From Globodera rostochiensis (lineage: Eukaryota; Nematoda; Chromadorea; Rhabditida; Heteroderidae): a DNA stretch of 64,000 nucleotides. The notes below the pieces were generated by a model that worked only from the letters and a program-made list of their open reading frames with translations, was not told the origin of the DNA and did not search any database. The stretch is taken from assembly GCA_018350325.1 (NCBI GenBank), contig JAEVLN010000006.1, positions 2,246,693 through 2,310,692 on the forward strand, read 5' to 3'. Both the position numbers and the translations under genes were made by a program. Below, in pieces: positions 24,301 through 35,569 of this stretch (the stretch's first letter is position 1; every line of letters begins with the position of its first letter).

Positions 24301-27300
24301 TATTTTTGGGGCTTGGAATCTTCAAAACATTTTTGCTGGCTCGAAGTTCCGATCATCAGCAGGAGTGGGGGCGTGATCAAAACCAACAACAAAAAAAATC
24401 CGTGATCATGATTTGTTCTGATCAGTGATCACCGAACCCCCAAAACAGCTGGGATTTGGTGTGATCCGTCTTACTGTGGACAAATTTTTTCAAAAATCAT
24501 TTAAATCTTTCAAGTTGTTTGTGCAGATAGTGCACGGAAAAATCGAATTTCCAGATTTGAATTATGCAAATTATGCCGTGGGATTTGATCCGGAAAAATT
24601 TGGGAATTAAAGAGCTGGATCCAATTTTTCTGAAATTTGTTCAAGCCAATTTTAGGTTTTTCTATGGACAAATTTTATGAAAATCATTTAAATCTTCAGT
24701 GTTTGTAAAAAAAATGCGGATTAGTGCGTGCAAAATCGAATTTCCGGATGCAAATTTTGCAAATTATGCCGGGGGGGGGGGAAATTTTACTCGGAAAAAT
24801 TCGGAAATGAAAAGCCGATCTGGATTTTTGACCCTGATTTTTCTGATATTTGTTTAACCCAATTTTTGCAAATTTGATTGGCCTGAAACGTGATCAGGCC
24901 CACACCCCACGGTTCCGCGATTCACAACATTTTAGAGATCATTCATCGGCTTCTGCTAAAACCCCTTTTTTCCCCTCTAAAGCCCCCACCCCACCTGTTC
25001 ATTTGCACGAAAATCGCCCGATAGAAAGCATCGGATCGGATTTTCAACAGAGAAATTTCGACGGCAGTCCATTGATGAGTCCTAAAATTTTTTTAAATTT
25101 TTCTTGAAACAGTATCCAGATTAGAGCCCGGAATTTTGAAAACCCCCGGATCAGGATCAGGATTTGGAAACAGGATCAGGATTTACCAGAATTTAAAAAT
25201 CCAGTTTTCAGAATATCCTGATCCTGGTGCTTCGTCGAAAATACCAGGATTCCGGATCAGGAGTCCAGATTTTAATAGCTGTTGGTATACACCAGGGATG
25301 TAATCGGATGCCAAAAAAATGTTCGTAATCCAACCGGATCCAAAAATGCCCAAAATTGCGGAATCCGGAAAATTTCAATTTTTTAAAAAATGACAAAAAA
25401 CTTAAAATTTCCACTCTATTGTCTGGAAAAGCGGTTTGCCAATTTTTTGTTATGGAATTTTTGCCAAAAATCCGAACATTCCGAAGACCTAAAATGTCCT
25501 GAAATTCAAAAAACCGGAATCCGAACATATCCCTGGCACAGACACATACTCTTTCAAATGGTAAATACGGCTTTTGGGCACTGCTGACAATGTCAAACCG
25601 GAGCTGACCGTGATCGCTGAAAAAAAGATGGAATTTTTTTCAAAAATTGTTTCGGTTGTTAATTTGGCAATTTTTATATTAAATTAAACATTTTGTCCGA
25701 CCTGAATAGGTCCCTCAAGTCCAACGCGTCCACCTCTGTGCTACCGTAAATTTGTGACCCATCCAGGTAGCTGGTGATGATATTGACCTTGGAATGAACG
25801 CCACAAAATGTAAATTAAACGGAACCCAATGACAAATCGCGCCTGAGAGACCACAGATCATTTTTTGAAAGGACTGATCAGAGGTACCTCAAAGACTGAT
25901 CAGAGGTACCGCAAAAGACTGATCAGAGCTACCTCAAAGATTGATCAAAGGTACCGCAAAAGACTGATCGAGGTACCTCAGACTGATCAGAGATACCTCA
26001 AAGACTGATCCGAAGTACCTCAAAGACTGATCAGAGGTACCTCAAAGACTGATCCGAAGTACCTCAAAGACTGATCAGAGGTACCGCAAAAAACTGATCA
26101 AAGGTACCTCAAAGACTGATCAGAGGCATTTTGGGTCCGGCATGTCGGTTTCCGGACCTTTTTTGGAGCCGGAATTCCGGAAGTAGTTAAAAGCCTGGCT
26201 ATCAACTACTTCCGGGTGCCAGATTCCGTGGCATCCGGTTACATCCCTGCTATGTACCACCTACCTGCTCTCGGAAGGTCACTTGCCTAAATTTAAATTT
26301 TAAAAAATTTTAAAGCAACAAAATGCCAAGAAAAACCAAAAGTTTTTTTCACTTGAAGATTGGCGATGTTTCACCAGAACCGCAAATTGCTGCCGATCGC
26401 TCGAACTTAAAAACAATTTAAGTGAGTAGACAAAATGGAATTAATTATTTTTAAAAAAATTATAAATATATTTGAATTTAAACAAAATTTAAAAAAAACC
26501 CCACTTCAATGCATGGCAATCTTTCTGGGCCCATCGACCGCAGACGAGGATCGTTTGGTGGCATTTGAATGTTGAAACAAGGATCCACATTCTCACAAGT
26601 TCGATTGCATCTGTTTATTGGTAAAAAAATTGCTTATTGATCAAATCACCTTCAAGCATAAAAATTTTTGATCATTCCATCAATCTGATCAGTTAATTTA
26701 CACAAAATTAAGATGATGACCAAATTAAAAATAATTCTCAATAAATGCATTTGGGATCTTTTGTCCGTGAGACCATTTGTCCAATTTCGTATTAGGGGAC
26801 AAGACAATATGGACGCTTTTCCATCAGCAGGGGGGACATGTTGTCTTTGGGACCTTTTGTCCGTGAGACCATTTGTTTCGCATGCCAAAAGTCAAACAAC
26901 ACACCTGGCGCCACCAGTGTACGTTTGTCTGCTCAACGCTGTGGCAATGAAGTCCAAGTCGTGGTCCACAAATTGGCCCCATTGCATCAACATGGCGGAG
27001 TACATGGCGTGCGGTGTCACCTGCTCAGTGCTGACCAGCTCGAACGAGATTGTCCGTGGGTTGGGTTTCGGAAAACTGAAAAGCAAAAAAACATCAAATT
27101 TGTACACATTTTTTTGTTTACCCAAAATAGCGCTTGTTGTGGTCCCATCCGACCGGTGTGTTGAAGCCATTCTCGTAGATGGGCGGCAACAGTCGAAGGA
27201 ACGGCATTTGGCTGACGCCCCATGTTGGATGGTCAAAATTGTTGCATTGGCCCGTGTACGAGCTGAACATGTGGGAATGACAATTTTTTTTAATTTTTGC

Positions 27301-30300
27301 GATTTTTCTAAAATTTGTTTCATTAATTTCTGCAGCACCGATATTTGGAATGGAAGCACATGTCTTGGCAAGCATCTTTGAACTAAAAATTCAATTTAAA
27401 AAACCCCCATTCAAAATTTCAAAAAAAAACAAATTGTTTGACGGACTTGGCCCGCCATGCATCCGGACAGTTCCATCAGTGTCTGAATGTGTGTGACGCT
27501 GAGCACGGACTCGAACGAAATGTTCTCATTTGGCATGTCCATCGGACGTAGGCTTAGCCCTGAATATGTTTTCTAAACACACACCATTCAAGCTAACAAA
27601 AAATCGAACAAAATGTCTACTAGTGAGAAAATAGACAAATGCCTCCTAGCGGAAAGTCGGACAAAATATCAACTGAAAGATGGACAAAATGTCTCCTAGC
27701 GTCAGACATACAGTCCACTGATAGTAAAAAAAAACAAAAGCTCCTAGTGCAAATCAGACAAAATGTCTCTTAAAAAATGGACAAAATGTTCTACTAGTGA
27801 GAAAATAGACAAAATGCCTCCTAGCGGAAAGTCGGACAAAATGTCAACTGAAAGATGGACAAAATGTCACCTAGCGTCAGACATACAGTCCACTGATAGT
27901 AAAAAAACAAAAGCTCCTAGTGCAAAATCAGACAAAATGTCTCTTAAAAAATGGACAAAATGTTCTACTAGTGAGAAAATAGACAAAATGCCTCCTAGCG
28001 GAAAGTCGGACAAAATGTCAACTGAAAGATGGACAAAATGTCACCTAGCGTCAGACATACAGTCCACTGATAGTAAAAAAACAAAAGCTCCTAGTGCAAA
28101 ATCAGACAAAATGTCTCATAAAAAATGAACAAAGTGTTCACTGATTTGTAGGAGAGAAAAAAACCAAATCTCGCATAGCAGAAACCGGACAAAATGTCTC
28201 CTAGTGGAAAAAATTCGCCTGGCTGAAAATCGGACAAAATCTCTACTAGTGGGAAAATAGACAAAGACAAAATGTCCCACTAAAGGAAAAATGGACAAAA
28301 TGTCTCCTAGCATCGGACATACTGTTCTACTAGTGGGAAAAAAACAAAAGCTCCTAGTGGAAAAAACAGACAAAATGTCTCATAGCAAAAAACAGAAAAT
28401 AAAATGTTCACTGATTTGTAAGAGAAAAAAAAACGAAATCTCGCCTAGCGGAAAACCGGACAAAATGTCTCCTAGCGAAAAGTGGACAAAATGTCTCCTA
28501 GTGAAAAGCGGACAAAATGTCTACTGGCCAAAGCTCTTAGTGAGAACATTTATTATTCCATTCTCGACCCACCGAGTTCGACATGTTTTTCGATCAGCCG
28601 TAAACTCTCCTCGTAGATCTCGCGCGCTCGGCTCAGCTGGCTGGCTGGCCGTTTGCCGACAAATTTGAAATGCTTCAGCAAGTCTTGAGGGCTGCTGATC
28701 TTCAGCTCCTCATTCGTTTTCAAAATCGCCCTGAGGGGACGGAAAAGAATTTGCTTGTGGCATTGCAATTTAATTGTTGCTTTAGGCCATTCATTCAAAA
28801 ATGCCCTGAGGTGACGGAAAAGAATTTGCTTCGCCCAGCTGGAGCCTACTTTTATGGACAAAAAACAGGCGCCGTACTGATTTGGATGAACTCGGGCTAA
28901 GAAAAAAGCCGTACTGATTTGGAACGAACTCTCCTGGATTGTCATGTTGAAATCTCCCGCTGCCAGGGTGGCTTAGGCTGAGCTAGACTTAGGCTTAGCT
29001 TTAGTACGGGACTGAGCCAGCCATCGTGGGGGGATTCAGACCGGTAGCCGAAATCTCCCAAACCGCTGTCTGCTGACCTGTCAATGTTTTGTGAAGCTTC
29101 ATCAACAATGCGTCGCAATGTTTGGTTGTTGAGCGTCCCGTCCAGCTCGTCAAGCTGTGCCGACTGCACATCCAGATGGGCATCCGCTGTTTGCGAACCA
29201 ACGGCATTGCCGGCCATACAAGCAAAAGTGCCTTTGAGGATTCATAATTTTCTTCATATTTATGGGTGACTTTTTTTGCTTTTGGTCTACCGGTGTCGTG
29301 CCGAGTGACTCCGTTGATGGTCAGTTCAGTGCCGTCCGTATTCACCTGTCCAGCAGGTAGTTGCCAATTAATGAACGGACGATCGATCAAAATCTCGGTG
29401 TTTTTTTGATTGAAATTTTTTGAGATTCTCGATCAAAATCTCGATCCGCCCTCAATCCATCGCTAGTGCCAATTATGCTTTTTGGCTTGAAAAACTGATG
29501 CTCTTTACCTGGAAATGACCTCGAAAATCAGCAATTTCGAGTCCATTAAAGAACCACGTGATGGATGGCTTTGGCTCACCCCGCGCTTTACAGCTGAAAA
29601 TTTTGTATTTTATTTTAAATTGTATCAATTCTCGAATTAGTTAGATAATATTGCAATTTCCGAGAAAAATTCTGACACTGACACTCGATATTTAGTTTTT
29701 TTTATTTAATTATATTAAATCAATGGATCTCATAGTTTAAAAATACACAGCTCACTCACTCACTCACTATTCATAATTGTGATGTGAGAGTCTCGATCTC
29801 GACTCGATAAAGTCTCGGGCTTTAGGGTTTCTCGAGTCTCGGGGTCAAGTCGGTCTCGTCTCGATAAAGTCTCGGCTTTAGGGTTTTTCGAGTCTCAATC
29901 TCGACTCGATAAAGTCTCAGGTTTTAGGGTTTCTCGAGTCTCGGGGTCAAGTCTCGGTCTCGACTCATAAACTCTCAGGCTTTAGGGTTTCTCGAGTCTC
30001 CGGGTCAAGTCTCGGTCTCGACTCGATAAAGTCTTGAGCTTTAGGGTTTCTCGAGTCTCGGGGTCAAGTCTCGGTCTCGACTCATAAACTCTCAGGCTTT
30101 AGGGTTTCTCGAGTCTCGGGGTCAAGTCTCGGTCTCGACTCGATAAACTCTCGGGCTTTAGGGTTTCTCGAGTCTTGGAGTCGGTCTCGAGCGTGTCACT
30201 TATTCATTAACTCTCGAATAATGGTTAACCTGAGGCTTACGCGTTGGCCCGGTCGCGCACTTTGCCTGCGGGGCCCTTCTTGGATTGTCGGCGGCACACT

Positions 30301-33300
30301 TTGGATCAAAAATAAATAGAATTTATATTTTATAAAATAAAATTTTAAAAAAATGCTAACCAATTCCATTTTTGCCTCCTCACTTTTCACGCGTCCATGC
30401 AAATTGGACGCCTCGCATGCATAAGTGCCAACATCGTGCTCCAAAAATGGGTAGATGACCAGCTCTGTGTGCGCTTTGCGCAGTTCAAATTTGCGCGATG
30501 GTTCAATGGGGCGGCCATTAAAAAACCTAAAATTTTAAATTAAATTTTTTTTGTTTCAATTTTGTACCATATGATTGTTGGCTTAGGCTCTCCAATTGCT
30601 TCACAATTGAGCTGTAATAAATTTTTAACATATATTTAAGTGAAAATATTTTGATTATTCCCGAGTTTTTTTTTCGTGCGGATGTTTTCTGAGCCTCGAG
30701 ATTCTCGAATAAAAGTTTTCGAATATTAGACTTAAAAAACGTTATTGTTGAGCCTCACCCCCGGGCCGTTATGCCGGCCCCGAAGAACCTCGACATTTTT
30801 TTGTCAAAATTCTTGAAAGAAAATAAAGGTGCCTGTCGGTGCCGATGGAAGCTGAAGTAAAATTAAAACAGAATTTTGTTTTTTTTTCAAAAATTCGAAT
30901 TCATAAAATATCAAGAGTGTATTCGGGCACGGCACTTCCACTTGCCTTCACGGTTGAACCCTCACGGAAGCGGCGATCCCTTGGCGTGTAGGTAAATCGT
31001 GGCAAATTGCCGCTGGGCGTGTTGTAGACATTGTTGTCCGACAAACGCTGGTGCTGTTGTTGATGATGGTGGTGGTGATGAACATTCGGATGTCGAGATT
31101 GACCGGCACTAGATTGGGCAGTGAATGGATGTGCCGAAGGCGAAAAGATGGCCTTAATGCCTTGGCCATGCCGATCTTCAATGTGACGGGATTGCCTAAA
31201 TTCATTTTAAAGTTTTTCGTTTGGATCCTCTTCAAATAGGACAGTGATCCAAAATTATCCATACACGCCCTGGTCATGGATTCATCTGATTCAGATCAAA
31301 TAGGATAGTGATCCAGAAATGCTCTCTTCATAATCAGTACCAGATCCATTGAGATTAGATCAAGATCAAATAGGATAATGATTAGAAATGCCCTGATCAT
31401 AATCAGTGTACCAGATCCATTGAAAAAAAATTAATAAGTTCAAGATCAAATAAGATAGTGATCCAGAAATGCTCTCTTCATAATCAGTACCAGATCCATT
31501 GAGATTAGATCAAGCTCAAATAGGATAATGATCCAGAAATGCCCTGATCATAATCAGTGTACCAGATCCATTGAAATTAATTAGATCAAGATCAATGATC
31601 TTGAATATATCCATTCATGTCCTGATCATAATCAGTAGATTGGATCAGATCAATTATAATTTATCGGAAACCGAATTTATGTAAATTGTTCGACCTGGTT
31701 GCACTCAGCACATGATTCAATGCGCACTGGTATTTGCCAATTTGGTAACGATCGCTGCCGACATCCAACAACCAAAGCATGCCGTCGTTCAACAATTCAA
31801 AGCCACCCAATTCAACAGGGAGGTCCTCCAAAAGAGTGTCACTAATAAACAAAATAATGAATTTAATTTTTTTTTAAATATTTAAAAATATTTACCCGTA
31901 TAACCATTGAACGGTTTCGGCACTTTGACTAACATTTTGTGTGCCAATGTCACATTTCAACAATATTTCGGCATCGCTTTTGCCAATTTGAACAATTTTG
32001 GCCGGCAAACACTTCAATTCGTCCGTGTTCAACGATTTCAACACGTTTTCTCTCAGCTGAATTGGGAAGAAGCATTTTGTCTGATGATGAACATGTTGGT
32101 TGTTGTTCTGCAGATGAGTGATGTTATGCTTCAGAAATTTGATCAGATGCCCAATCCTGTAATGCTTAAAATTACAATTTTATTTTTAAAACCCGTAGTA
32201 TATTTTAAGGTCTGATCAGCTTGATAAAAAAAGCTTCTCCACCCTCTAGAGCGATCCAATTTTTATAAATTTAAGTGTTTGATCAGATCGTTGAAAAAAT
32301 CCGGTTTTTATAAATTTTAATGTCCGATCAGATCGTTTAAAATCATCTGGAGTGATCCGATTAAATTTACTCAGAACATAAAAAAACTTCTAATCCCCTC
32401 TGCTGGAATAATCCGATTTGTATAAATTTTAGTGTCCGATCAGATCGTTTAAAAAATCAAGAGTGATCCTCGTTTAAAAAGCTTCTGGAGTGACCCGATT
32501 TTTATAAATAATTTGATTCAAATGATTAAAAAATGCTTCTAACCGACAATCGCAGTTCCATGAGTTTCTGGCCAAATGCAATCGCCTCAGGTGATGCGTC
32601 TTGTGCAACATTCCCTCGGGCAAACTTTGCAAAAAATTGCCCTCCAAATTGAGTGCGTGAAGATGGGGCAAATGGCGAAGTGCCATTGGTGAAACGTGCC
32701 GGATTTCGTTGTCGTGCAGGTCAAGCAGTTGGAGATGGACTGGAGATGAGGCCAGAGGAGGAACAGAACGGATCTGGTTACGGCCAAGATGGAGATGACG
32801 TAGGTTAGGCAGGCGATCAAGAAAATTCTGATTTGGATAAAATTATAAAGTTTTAATTTTAATAAAAATAATTTCAAAAATAAAAAATGAAGTAATTAAG
32901 ATGGAAAGAGTGATGATTTTTGCACTAATTTCTTTAAATTTTTATGAATAAAGCATAATATAATTCAATTGAAAATGTTTGAATAAAATTAATTAATTGT
33001 TTAAATTTTTAATATAAAGTTAACTGTTTTTAATCTTTTCACACAGAATGCTTTACAAAATAAATTAATAAATTATACATAAGTTATATTCACTTAAATA
33101 AAGTAATAAAATGTTAAACAAAATTATAATTTCCATTAAAAATTTTTTCAGAAATTCATTTCAAAAAAAGCCAACCTCCTCCAAGTGCCGAATCAAGTTA
33201 TGTCCAAGCAACAGCGTCTTCAACTTGTCCAGCTTGGCCAGCTCGGCCACGTCAATTCGGCTTAAGCCATTGTTTCTCAAGTCCAAATGCTCCACGGACA

Positions 33301-33472
33301 GCTCCATGTCGTGCACCGACGGCACTCTGGCAAGTGCCAAGCCCTGGCAGTGTACACGAAGTCCATCCGAAGAACACCGGCATTGGTCCGGACATTTTGG
33401 TGCCATTTGGGAAAAAATGCCCACATCATGGAGGAGAACAAATAGCAGAAACAGTGTGTTGATGATGAGCAT
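21308..33472 (-). CDS. Peroxidasin-like LRR-Ig haem peroxidase, about 31 exons
   Basis: A secreted haem peroxidase of peroxidasin type; this family forms sulfilimine crosslinks in collagen IV (family knowledge). Exon 1 (33472-33176) holds a signal peptide ([14 protein letters not shown]) and LRRNT cysteines. 32827-32544 and 32156-31896 hold LRRs and the LRRCT (NSWNCDCR). Ig domains lie at 31841-31695, 31195-30946 (His-rich linker), 30611-30568, 30526-30361, 30298-30230, 29593-29509, 29346-29291 and 29231-29078. The peroxidase uses 28730-28573, 27559-27447, 27382-27339, 27262-27122, 27075-26905 (distal His, [12 protein letters not shown]), 26610-26505, 26405-26353, 26286-26265, 25787-25702, 25616-25550, 25081-24995, 24254-24147, 23833-23804, 23507-23466, 23368-23090 (proximal His, FRFGHTLI), 22942-22836, 22455-22389, 22321-22161, 21833-21728 and 21646 onward. 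One join (30361/30298) is a base out of phase. No VWC domain was seen. The 3' end is uncertain: it may splice at 21483, or read through two hAT elements to a stop at 21308. Confidence 0.9.
21353..21474. mobile_element. hAT-like element, TAGGGATG family, GAATTCCGATTTCCGA words
   Basis: TAGGGATGGTCGG at one end and CCATCCCTG at the other, flanked by ACACACAC on both sides. The duplication falls in an AC run, so the match alone is weak. Same words and ends as the element at 61628-61831. It directly follows the last recognisable peroxidasin codons. Confidence 0.75.
23932..24128. mobile_element. hAT-like element, TAGGGATG family, TTTTTAGCAACT words
   Basis: TAGGGATGGGATTTGTAGTT at the left and AACTATAAATCCCATCC at the right. 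The flanking 8 bp, ATCATGAC, are identical (23924-23931 and 24129-24136). Located in a peroxidasin intron. Confidence 0.85.
25122..25262. mobile_element. TAGAG-family element, right end worn
   Basis: Starts TAGAGCCCGG and is flanked by ATCCAGAT and GTCCAGAT (7 of 8). The interior words GGATCAGGATT and CCAGGATTCCGG match the element at 2293-2559. The expected CCGGTCTCTA end is missing. Confidence 0.6.
25293..25535. mobile_element. CAGGGATG-family element, AATCCGGA words
   Basis: CAGGGATGTAATCGG to CATATCCCTG, with interior words AATCCGGA and CCGAACAT. The flanks GTATACAC and GCACAGAC match at only 5 of 8, so the target duplication is weak. In a peroxidasin intron. Confidence 0.55.
25862..26125. 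repeat. 22-bp tandem repeat in peroxidasin intron
   Basis: About twelve copies of GACTGATCAGAGGTACCTCAAA with small variants, between the 22-nt microexon (26286-26265) and the next exon (25787-25702). Confidence 0.85.
27598..28545. repeat. About 175-bp tandem repeat of GGACAAAATGT words
   Basis: Three clear copies, marked by CTACTAGTGAGAAAATAGAC near 27616, 27789 and 27964, then decaying copies to 28545. Each copy is itself built of GACAAAATGTC and CTCCTAG words, so it is nested. It fills the intron before the exon at 27559. Confidence 0.8.
28718..28830 (-). repeat. Duplicated 3' splice junction upstream of a peroxidasin exon
   Basis: The exon starting at 28730 is preceded on the minus strand by a segment ending CCTCAG|GGCGATTTTGAA. 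About 75 bp upstream the same segment recurs as CCTCAG|GGCATTTTTGAA, with shared flanks AAGCAAATTCTTTTCCGTC. Two copies of the acceptor therefore lie in tandem. Confidence 0.7.
28945..29050. repeat. TTAGGC-word repeat, copy 3 (short)
   Basis: Holds GCCAGGGTGGCTTAGGCT and GTACGGGACTGAG, matching copies at 483-700 and 15838-15985. In a peroxidasin intron. Confidence 0.55.
29790..30190. repeat. About 58-bp tandem repeat in peroxidasin intron
   Basis: Six to seven copies of a unit with TCTCGGTCTCGACTCGATAA, CTTTAGGGTTTCTCGAGT and CGGGGTCAAG. Confidence 0.85.
31240..31640. repeat. GATC-rich tandem repeat in peroxidasin intron
   Basis: Four to five degenerate copies of a phrase containing CAAATAGGATAGTGATCCAG, CATAATCAGT and ACCAGATCCATTGA. 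Confidence 0.75.
32210..32500. repeat. Degenerate tandem repeat in peroxidasin intron
   Basis: Four copies of a phrase with GATCAGATCGTTTAAAA, TGGAGTGATCCGATTT and TATAAATTTTAGTGTC. Confidence 0.7.
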
Positions 33473-34746
33473 AATTTTAATTTAACTTTAATTGCATAAA
33501 TATGCACCAAAATTTTAATAGTGATTATAATTTTTTTTTTAAATTGCTAATACTAGTTGAATTTAAAGGAACAAATATAGTTCCAAAAATGATTGATTTA
33601 GAAATTATAATTTAAAGTGTAATGCTGGTCACGTTGTATTAAAGCGCTCAAATGGCCACACTGAAACGGCAGACGCTTAACGCGCCAAATTTTTTTGCTT
33701 TTTCAAAAAAATGTAAATTTAAAGTCGGAAAAATTAAATTATATATATAAAATAAATCATTTTTTATAAAGCAAATTGTGGCTCTATTCCCGGGTCAATT
33801 TTGGCATTTTGAATTTATTTTCAACCAAAATTTATTTATATAAAATTACTGCTGCTGCTGCTGATGATGGTGGTTGGTGGCCTTGACATTTCGGGGCCTC
33901 CTCTCCTACACACTGATCAAACCATTTGGTGGGGTGCGCGAGCGAGCGAGCGAGAGTTTGTTGTCTCTGATCAGGCGAGAAGTAGTAATTTAATGTGATC
34001 AGACGAAGGTCCCCTCCCTCCCCCCCCCCGGCGATGCATTTTTGGCGGACTGATCAATTTTCTCTCGAGAAAGCGAAAATTTTGATCCGCGTCGGGTGGT
34101 GGCGGTGGGAGTGGGAGAAAGGAGGAGTTCGTTCGTCCCATCTAATTGCTTTTGCAAACGCCGAACTAGTCGGCGCGCGGGCATGCCTGTGAATAGAGGA
34201 GGTCTGTGAATAGATGAACGCTGTCTCTAGCCAGTTAGAGGTTTTTTAAAAAAATTTTTTGCAAAAAGTGCAAAAAAAGTTTTTAATTTTCACATTTGTT
34301 AAACAATGGTTACATATTTAAAAAAGAGAAAAAAAAAGCTGATTCGAACAAAAAAAAGTTTGTTCAAATTGGACCAGAACTGACAAAGTTATGGCTGTGA
34401 GAAATTGCAGAGAAGCAAACAAAAGGGTCCCCCTTTGGTCGGGTAAACCAAAAGCATTGATTTCACTATAACTCAAGAGTGAGCAAAGATAGAAACTGGA
34501 ACTCACGTAAACTTTTGTAGAGCGTAAAATTAGCTATTTTATTAAGCAATTAGATTGCGAAAATTTTCTCCCTAAAAAAAGTTATAAATTTTTTAATGAA
34601 ATTTTTAAAAAATCCGAAAAATTTGCTTCATCTTTTTTGTAAATAAGCAAGACTAAATTGTATTAGGCATAAAAAATAGAGCATAATTTTCTACATTTAT
34701 TAGAATTTATTTTATGTGAATAGCATGAGTTTGAAGAGAGTTATGA
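33473..34746. other. Upstream region of peroxidasin, to the gap
   Basis: No exon found. It holds (GCT)n near 33848, (GCGA)n near 33940 and a C run at 34020; after 34230 it is AT-rich with an AAAGTTATGGC phrase seen in the foldback elements. Promoter elements for the peroxidasin presumably lie at the left end, but none could be defined. Confidence 0.4.
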
Positions 34747-34756
34747 NNNNNNNNNN
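34747..34756. other. Assembly gap, 10 Ns
   Basis: Ten N characters. The true size is unknown. Confidence 0.99.
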
Positions 34757-34827
34757 ACATCAAACTACCCCTCCAACTCTGTTTTGAGGCGGATACGGTA
34801 AAAAAAGTCAAATCTCGCGCAGAGCCC

Positions 34828-35159
34828 CTACTGATCAAATGCTGATCGGGCCAGGGGTACAAGAGGGGTCACCCCTTCAAATTTGTCTGATCGGCACAAT
34901 TTTTTTTTTAAAAGATCCGGCATCGCCGGCCGCATCTTTTCCCCAGCGACACTTGGCCAGTGCAGATACGCTGCCAGGCTGCACAGCGCGAAAAGCGTCA
35001 AAAAGTTGACTGATCAAAACTTCTGATCACTTTTGCGGAAAATTTTGCCACAAAAGTACCCTTACGACCGCGGTGTTTAGGATGCACCGCGAGCTCCTCT
35101 ACAACTTTGCAAGCAAAAGTTAAGCCGTACATCCAGCCATCTTTTGTTTCACGGAGCAT
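34828..35159 (-). CDS. Possible small two-exon gene, about 91 residues, one hydrophobic segment
   Basis: Exon one, 35159-35066, starts with ATG and encodes MLRETKDGWMYGLTFACK and VVEELAVHPKHRG up to a GTAAGG donor. After a 56-bp intron ending in CAG, exon two (35009-34828) continues in phase with NFLTLFALCSLAAYLHWP, a plausible membrane segment or signal anchor, and ends at TAG. Base composition and the splice sites look genuine, but there is no recognised family, and the part after PAMPDLL follows a poly-A run and is doubtful. The gap lies less than 100 bp downstream, so the gene could continue into it. Confidence 0.35.
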
Positions 35160-35569
35160 TTATGTTGGAGAGCCCCTATTTCTTTATGTAGAGATAAAAT
35201 TTTGTGTAGTTTTTGAACGGAAGAGAAAAATTGATTAATTTTAATAAACACTTTTGGAAATATTCCATGAATTTAGTGGAATATAATATTTGAAAAACTG
35301 TCTATGTTTTGAAGTGTTGTTATTCTTTGAACAACTTTAAAACATGAAAAAATTTCTGGGACAGAAAAATTAACGTCTTCAAAAAAAAATATGGGAAAAA
35401 AATAAAAAAATAAAAGAGAAAGGTAATTTTTTTCAGAAATTACAAAATCATCTTCACTCTCGAGATTTTTGAAGATGAATAAAAAAATTTATTCACCCCG
35501 ACCCCGACATGAAGATTTTATGCAATTTTGAAAATTTAAAAAAATTGGTTATCGCCTTTTATAAAAAGT

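Noticed and set aside
27763..28128. Lys/Ser-rich 121-residue frame on the + strand
   Set aside because: Tandem repeat within a peroxidasin intron, opposite strand, no domain.
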